Shown one piece after another: positions 59,123-64,000 of a stretch of DNA of 64,000 nucleotides. The translations under genes and the position numbers were made by a program. A model generated the notes under the pieces. It was not told the DNA's origin and did no database searches. It saw nothing but the letters and a program-made list of their open reading frames with translations. This DNA comes from Holtermannia corniformis (Eukaryota > Basidiomycota > Tremellomycetes > Holtermanniales): assembly GCA_001599935.1 (NCBI GenBank), contig BCIJ01000001.1:1274766-1338765 (forward strand), written 5' to 3'. The number at the start of each line of letters is the position of its first letter. Position 1 is the first letter of the stretch.

Positions 59123-60266
59123 TCACGCCCGCACCTCCATTCTTTGGTCATATTTCAGCTATTGCTCAAAGGACAGCACTGTCAGACTCACGACGTGAAT
59201 GCTTTGACCGGACACAAAGCTGCCGTCGGCGCTGGCAAGGAAGACGTACGCCGGGCCGAGCTCGGACGGTTGACCAACACGACCGATGGGTGCAGGTGAC
59301 TGCAACCAGGTGCTGAGAGTGTCCTTGTCCATAGCAGCTTCCTGGAGCGGGGTCCATACGGGACCGGGGCAAACGCAGTTCGAGCGGATACCCTTGCTGA
59401 GGAGCTGGTTGTTCAAGCAGCGCATGAATGACACCTGGGCACCCTTCGTCATCGAGTAGTCGAGGAGCGAAGGAGGTCCGGCATAGCTGAATAAACCATG
59501 TCAGCCGAAAGGCACACATTGGTCAAGCGCGACTTACGCAACCTGCGAAGCAGTGATGATAATCGAGGAACCCTTGGGCATGTGCGGCACCGCAGCGCGG
59601 GTCAAGAAGAAAGTGCCCTTCAAGTTGGTGTCGATGGTGCGGTGAAACTGCTCGTCGCTGATCTGGGTGATGTCGGGGCAGTCGTACATGACACTGGCGT
59701 TGTTGACCAAGACGTCGATCTGACCGAACTCGGCGACGACTTTTTTGACAATGTCCTCGCAACCCTCCTTGGAGCGAATGTCCTGGGGGATCAAGAGCGT
59801 ACGGCGGCCAAGCTTGGTGATGCTGGCCTTGACGGCCTCGGCGTCAACCTGCTCCTCGGGAAGGTAGTTGATGGCGACGTCGGCACCTTCCATAGCGTAC
59901 ATAATGGCAACAGCACGGCCGATACCGGAGTCTACAGACGTGAGCGCTATTCATTCCCCGGATAGGATACTCACCACCACCAGTGATAAGGGCCTTCTTG
60001 CCGAGAAGCTTGCCAGCAGCCTTGTACTGGACAAACTCGCCCTCGCCCTCCTGCTTGGTGACGAGGGGCTTGGTTGGCATGTCAGCCTCGATACCGATAG
60101 CACGACCCTGATCGCGCTGCGAGGTGGCCGAGTAGTCGTCAGGCTTGGGGAACGAGCCAGGGGCAGCCTTGTTCGTCTTGGACTCGGCGGCATCCTGAGC
60201 CTGGCCCGTGACGGACTCGACAGCGTCGGAAGCAGTTTGCTTGATCTGGTCAAGAGTGGACGACAT
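59123..60266 (-). CDS. Short-chain dehydrogenase/reductase (general-stress-protein 39/YghA-like)
   Basis: NAD(P)-dependent oxidoreductase of unknown substrate. ATG 60266 begins MSSTLDQIKQTASDAVESVT, an N-terminal helix, then PKPLVTKQEGEGEF-like text before KALITGGGDSGIGRAVAIMY, the cofactor Gly motif. Asp in PQDIRSKEGCEDIV and VLVNNASVMYD (NNA) follow. The catalytic Ser/Tyr/Lys is SSIIITASQVA and then YAGPPSLLDYSMTKGAQVSF (YSMTK). The C-terminal part reads GIRSNCVCPGPVWTPLQEAA and YVFLASADGSFVSGQSIHV. A last short intron (GTGAGT..CCAAAG) then gives NGGAGV and TGA at 59123. The long N-terminal lead before the Rossmann fold is usual for this subgroup. Confidence 0.92.
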
Positions 60267-60773
60267 GATTGTTGGGAAGAGGCCGCGTGACTGCCGCCAG
60301 TTCTATACTGTGCATCGGAAACGCCTACCTCCACCGTGGCAGCGCACATGACGTCGAAGCAACGAGATGGTCAACGGCCGGGTACCACATCGATCTTTGG
60401 CTTTGACTAGGGCGTCATACGGCGGCATTCGTACGGCAATACGTCATGAGTTTGGAACCAAATAGCCGTTGACGACGTGGACGCTGCCCATGATGGCAAG
60501 AAAGCAGGCGAACTTATGTGAAATGATAGCACAATCAGATGCAAGTGTATATCGCTAGGATTGCCCGGCAAAAAAACGCAGAGATGCTTCGTCCGAGAAA
60601 CTTACATTCTGTATCATCGGACAGTCGTTGTTACCGGCAGAGCTGGTGGTGCCTCGTTTGGACGGACTTCAATCGCCTCTCCATGTCAACGCTCTCTACG
60701 CAGAGTAGTTCGGTCCCGCACTCATGAGCGTATAAGTACCTGCAGCGTTTGAGACAAGCGGTAGTACAGCACC
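60267..60773. promoter_or_regulatory. Divergent promoter of SDR and DUF1772 genes
   Basis: A 507-bp gap between divergent starts. TATAAGTACC (about 60,731) lies 43 bp before the DUF1772 start and is a TATA-like candidate. Nothing else is clear. Confidence 0.35.
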
Positions 60774-61304
60774 ATGTCAGACGCACTTTTGTACCCCAAG
60801 GTGTTCGCCATCACTCTCTCGATCTTCACTAGCGGCGCTTGCGCCTCGATCTCATACTTTACCAACCATCTCGCGTCCCTGCCGACCGTGTCAGGCGTAG
60901 CAACGCTCGAGACGATGCACAAGATATTCGTACAGGGAGCGAATACCTTTCCTCCATCCTTGATTCTCTCCTCCCTCACCTTCCTTTATATCGGCGTCAA
61001 GTCGTCCTCCGGTACCATTGGTGATGTGCTCCGGTCCGGCTACACTCAGGCAGGTCTCATTCACTTCCTTGGCGCCCCTTTCACGGGCTTGGTGATGGTG
61101 CCCATCGTCAACAAGTACTTTATCGAGGGCGCGTACGTGGACGGTGGAGACCGCCAGAAGGGTGTCGAGTATCTAGGAGGCGAGGTGGAGACAAAGCGCA
61201 AGGCGGCTTCCTTTGGTCGACTCAACGCTGTCCGTGCTACTCTATTCGGGCTGGGCGCCGTCTGGGGCCTGAGGACTGCGCTAGTGGACGCAAAGGGGTT
61301 GTAG
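60774..61304 (+). CDS. DUF1772 (anthrone oxygenase-like) membrane protein
   Basis: Single-exon, 176-residue, four-helix integral membrane protein. Helix 1: VFAITLSIFTSGACASISYF; then QGANTFPPSLILSSLTFLYI; GLIHFLGAPFTGLVMVPIVN; and a last helix ATLFGLGAVWGLRTALVDA. The pattern (Gly/Ser-rich helix 1, a charged loop before RLNAVRA and the last helix) is that of DUF1772. Some members act as anthrone oxygenases in polyketide clusters, but no polyketide synthase lies here, so that role is not implied. Confidence 0.85.
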   Translation: MSDALLYPKVFAITLSIFTSGACASISYFTNHLASLPTVSGVATLETMHKIFVQGANTFPPSLILSSLTFLYIGVKSSSGTIGDVLRSGYTQAGLIHFLGAPFTGLVMVPIVNKYFIEGAYVDGGDRQKGVEYLGGEVETKRKAASFGRLNAVRATLFGLGAVWGLRTALVDAKGL

Positions 61305-61625
61305 GGGTCATCGTCTATCGATTTTACACAACATGATTAGTTGTTAATCGTCAACCTGGCACTTGTTGTAGGCAGCACGATGTACAATCATGGCGCAGCT
61401 ACCTTGCGCTCGATCCGTAGCTCATACCCGTCGGCTGCTGTCTGACCTCCACAAGTGATCGCCTGACAGATGACGTCCTAAACCTTGACAAGCTTGTTTG
61501 CGATAGGAGAGGTGCAATTGGTCGATGTGATTCCACTTGCATCCGATCGCCGTCACTTGGAAAGACTCAAAGCGTGAACACAGCTTGATTTGCTCTACAA
61601 ACTATACGCAACAACTACAAACAAC

Positions 61626-62301
61626 ATGGCGGACAAAGTTGCAGACATTGGCATGGGCAAGGTTGGCAAAAACAGGTCCGTGCTTGTACCAGCAGTGTGT
61701 GCCGCAGTCACTCGGACAGATGCTGACTGCTGCCTCTAGCCACCCAGTGCACCCCGCGACCGTGCACATGCCTCTGACCTTCCTGGGTACTGCCTTTGGG
61801 CTCGACGTGGCGTCTTACGCGCTCGCTCGCGCTCCCGGCATCACTTCCACGCTGTCCAAGACGCTCTCGATCTCGCCCCTGCAAACATTCAGCGGCATCT
61901 CGTTCCTCACCAAGGCATCGCTCGCCGCGGGGCTCATCACCTCGCTGCCGGCAATCTCATCCGGGCTCGCGGAGCTGTACGGCATGGTCCAGGTGAACGG
62001 GTTGGATCTGTCGAACCCCAAGATCAAGAAGACGCTGTTCCACGCTACGCTGAACGACATCACCGTGGCCGCTGCTGCGTACAGGCTGTACACTGCGTGG
62101 GGTGTCAATGAAGCGGCGGGCGCTAGTGGCTGGACCGCGTTGTTCGCTCTCGCCGTTCTCGGCGGTACCGGTGTTGCGGCCTACCTCGGTGGCAGCTTGG
62201 TGTACGAGCACGGCGTCGGTGTTCAGCGTCAAGGCGAGGGTGCCGAGCTGAAGAAGAAGCAAATTAACGAGGCGAAGGAGGGCGGCAGGAAGGGGCGGTA
62301 A
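61626..62301 (+). CDS. DUF2231-domain membrane protein
   Basis: Two exons: ATG 61626 (MADKVADIGMGKVGKN) then, after a GTCCGT..CTCTAG intron, SHPVHPATVHMPLTFLGTAF. HPxHP-x-x-VHxP is the DUF2231 signature and likely binds metal or heme in related bacterial proteins. Further helices: FLTKASLAAGLITSLPAISS, TLNDITVAAAAYRLYTAWGV, ALFALAVLGGTGVAAYLGGS, ending in a charged tail (KKKQINEAKEGGRKGR). Function unknown. Confidence 0.88.
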
Positions 62302-62524
62302 AGCGACGGCGTCATTAATTGTAACGAGGATGTACAGTCGTTCATGATCCAGTCAAAGTCTCGCACATGGATCTTGCGAATGCGGCCACGAGGCCGCCGA
62401 AGAGTCAGCGCTGATCTCGCCCATGCTCATCATCCCATAAGAGCTTCAGATTCGGTCCGATCCAACAATGTGCCACGATGGCGTCGCCAAATGACCAACG
62501 TGGCTCAGCGGGGCCACGGTTGCT

Positions 62525-62574
62525 GGGCAGTGTTAACTCCACACCCGCGTTTTACTACGGACACACTCACGTGA
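62525..62574 (+). repeat. Left terminal inverted repeat of the MITE (50 bp)
   Basis: Perfect match in reverse complement to 63011-63060. It begins GGGCAGTGTT and ends ACTCACGTGA, including a CACGTG core. Confidence 0.95.
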
Positions 62575-62780
62575 TCAACTTTCGCCAATGATTAGCCAGT
62601 AAAGTCTAATGATCCAGCCAATGATTAGCTTGAGGCTTATACTCGAGCAGAGAGACTGAGCCACCAATCAACTTTGGAACCATTTCAAATCGTTTATTGT
62701 GCCAATCGTTAGATCACGGATGTCTCCAATTATCACTGGTTTTTGCTTTGTGCAAGGTGTTTGACAATTATGAATTTTTA

Positions 62781-62852
62781 GTAATCCGATTACCGATATG
62801 TCTGTAATCCGATTATAAATACTTTACAATCCAACTACAAACACGTTTGTAA
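62781..62852. repeat. Repeated palindromic GTAATC-N-GATTAC motifs inside the MITE
   Basis: GTAATCCGATTAC at 62781, GTAATCCGATTAT at 62804 and GTAATCTGATTAC at about 62839. Each is itself a near-perfect inverted repeat. Such internal repeats can be transposase or host-factor sites. Confidence 0.75.
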
Positions 62853-62943
62853 TCTGATTACAAATTCTTTATTGCAACTTGGGACTCGCTCGTGTATGAG
62901 TGGCTGGTCAATGTGCTTGAAAAGCCTCAAGTTGGGTGGTGCA

Positions 62944-62985
62944 GACGCGTCTCCGAGTGTGTCTGACGCGTCTTCGAGTGTGTCT
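62944..62985. repeat. Tandem 21-bp repeat inside the MITE
   Basis: Two copies of GACGCGTCT(C/T)CGAGTGTGTCT lie head to tail, followed by a third GACGCG. They sit just inside the right terminal repeat. Confidence 0.85.
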
Positions 62986-63010
62986 GACGCGTTGTCATTA
63001 ACTATTTGTG

Positions 63011-63060
63011 TCACGTGAGTGTGTCCGTAGTAAAACGCGGGTGTGGAGTTAACACTGCCC
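63011..63060 (-). repeat. Right terminal inverted repeat of the MITE (50 bp)
   Basis: Reverse complement of 62525-62574 with no mismatch. It runs from TCACGTGAGT to AACACTGCCC. Confidence 0.95.
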
Positions 63061-63260
63061 CGGTTGCTCGGTGACGAGTCTCGCGGTTCGCTTCTCAGCG
63101 ACATCGACCTCGGGAGGAAGCAGAGTTGAGAAGCTTGTGAGATGGCGAGCGATCCCATGACTGACAGCGCTGATCTGTGTGGCCATCTGCTACCATCTGC
63201 AGCATAAGACCGGGCCGCCCATACACTCATTCATCAAATCGCACCAAACATCCTACAATC

Positions 63261-64000
63261 ATGGCTGCATCCACCGATCCGCAGGCTATTCTCAAGTGCG
63301 TGCTTGGAGGCAGAATATGACGGATTCCGTATACTTAGACGAGCGCAGGGAGCCCCCATCGCATGATGGCCCCGACTTTGCTGTCGTGGTACGTTCGTTC
63401 ATACATGCGCTGCGTTGTCCTGACAACAGTGCAAGCTCGTCGGCGCCGGATCCGTACGTGGTTAAACTCATCAGTGCCATGCTGTCCCTTGACACGACAT
63501 AGGCAATGTTTGGCGATCCTGAAGGCCCATGGGGTCTTGCCCTTCGTGTCGAGCGCAAGCTCGGTCCAAGACTCAAGGTGCAGGCCATTGTCGATGTCGA
63601 CACTCGCCTTGGCTCCAAGATCCTGTTGGAACGCAGGCGTGAAGGCGGACTGTTCAAACATGCATATGACAAGACTGAGCAGCTACAAACCATCAAGGAT
63701 GTCGCCGACGCCGTACAGGCGGGCCGTCTCGTCGAGCCCAGGTGCGTACTGCTACAACCATGAAGCACGCTGACATGATCAACAGGGCCTTCCTTGTTGC
63801 GACCCCTCCAGTATTCCGTGGCCAAACCAAACCGGGCCGTGATGTCGAGTTGCAGATCAACAAGTACTTCCCCAAAGCGGGTGTCATTCTCGAGAAGCCA
63901 GTCACTACTGGCTCTCCGTACGAAGAGTCTGTCGGGGACGTCAAGGAAGTGGGCAAAAGACTCGCCGAAGGTCATCCCGGTCCGGTCTCCGTGGCGTGCG
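63261..64000 (+). CDS. Probable Gfo/Idh/MocA-like oxidoreductase, 5' part; cut by the right edge
   Basis: ATG 63261 begins MAASTDPQAILK. After a GTGCGT..CGCAG intron comes EPPSHDGPDFAVV, and after another intron AMFGDPEGPWGLALRVERKL, then VQAIVDVDTRLGSKILLERR, a Rossmann-like beta-alpha-beta. KTEQLQTIKDVADAVQAGRL leads to AFLVATPPVFRGQTKPG and INKYFPKAGVILEKPVTTGS. The order 'ATPP... then ILEKPV' is the usual nicotinamide-site pattern of Gfo/Idh/MocA enzymes. The C-terminal domain lies outside the window, so the substrate cannot be judged. Confidence 0.7.

Larger units (their letters stand above)
62525..63060. mobile_element. Complete non-autonomous DNA transposon (MITE), 536 bp, hAT-like by target duplication
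   Basis: Both ends start GGGCAGTGTTAACTCC and match as a perfect 50-bp inverted repeat (62525-62574 against 63011-63060). It is flanked directly by an identical 8-bp CGGTTGCT on each side (62517-62524 and 63061-63068), the target duplication length typical of hAT transposons. The interior is AT-rich and non-coding, with short direct repeats. No transposase frame is present, so movement would need an enzyme supplied from elsewhere. It lies between the DUF2231 gene and the promoter of the last gene. Confidence 0.92.

Noticed and set aside
60774..61304. Anthrone oxygenase of a polyketide pathway
   Set aside because: DUF1772 is broad and there is no polyketide synthase or other pathway gene in the window, so only the domain is claimed.

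Overview
The window looks like nuclear DNA of a basidiomycete fungus, most likely a yeast-like member of Tremellomycetes or a nearby class. It is GC-rich and compact. Nearly every gene is cut by short introns (mostly 40-60 nt) with GT(A/G)NGT-type donors, a CTGAC/CTGAT-like branch point a few bases before the acceptor, and CAG or TAG ends. The intron-dense TEF1 (12 introns) and the SNT2, VTS1, EFG1 and FMN1 homologues are all fungal. I cannot name the species. Exon joins were made by hand from frame continuity and splice signals, so spans are firmer than every single boundary.

Left part (1-18 kb) is a dense housekeeping block: an ABCC transporter cut by the left edge, VTS1 (RNA-binding SAM protein), ULA1 (NEDD8 E1 subunit, with a 1.5-kb intron), ALG7 (first step of dolichol-linked glycan synthesis), FMN1 (riboflavin kinase), a mitochondrial-type ACP synthase, dUTPase and translation elongation factor 1-alpha.

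Middle part (18-32 kb) is looser. A GIY-YIG-like gene with an apparent 5-nt frame break is followed by about 3.8 kb without a supportable gene. Then come a small unknown gene divergent from APT1, an unresolved locus, an MFS drug/polyamine-type transporter with an apparent 1-nt frameshift, a secreted class II-like heme peroxidase and a coiled-coil protein.

Right part (32-64 kb) holds an RA-PH scaffold protein, a second MFS transporter, a secreted histidine acid phosphatase, NOP4 divergent from mitochondrial MRPS12, an ANCHR-like zinc-binding protein, an unknown gene with an in-frame stop, carnitine acetyltransferase, a Ser/Pro-rich protein, the chromatin reader SNT2, EFG1, an SDR oxidoreductase, two small membrane proteins (DUF1772, DUF2231), a complete non-autonomous DNA transposon (MITE) and the start of a probable oxidoreductase.

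There is no operon-like pathway cluster. Genes pair by shared promoters (NOP4/MRPS12, APT1/unknown, ACPS/DUT1) or by convergent 3' ends with very short gaps. The clearest non-genic structure is the MITE at 62,525-63,060, which has 50-bp perfect terminal inverted repeats and an adjoining 8-bp target duplication. I found no CRISPR array, rRNA or convincing tRNA.
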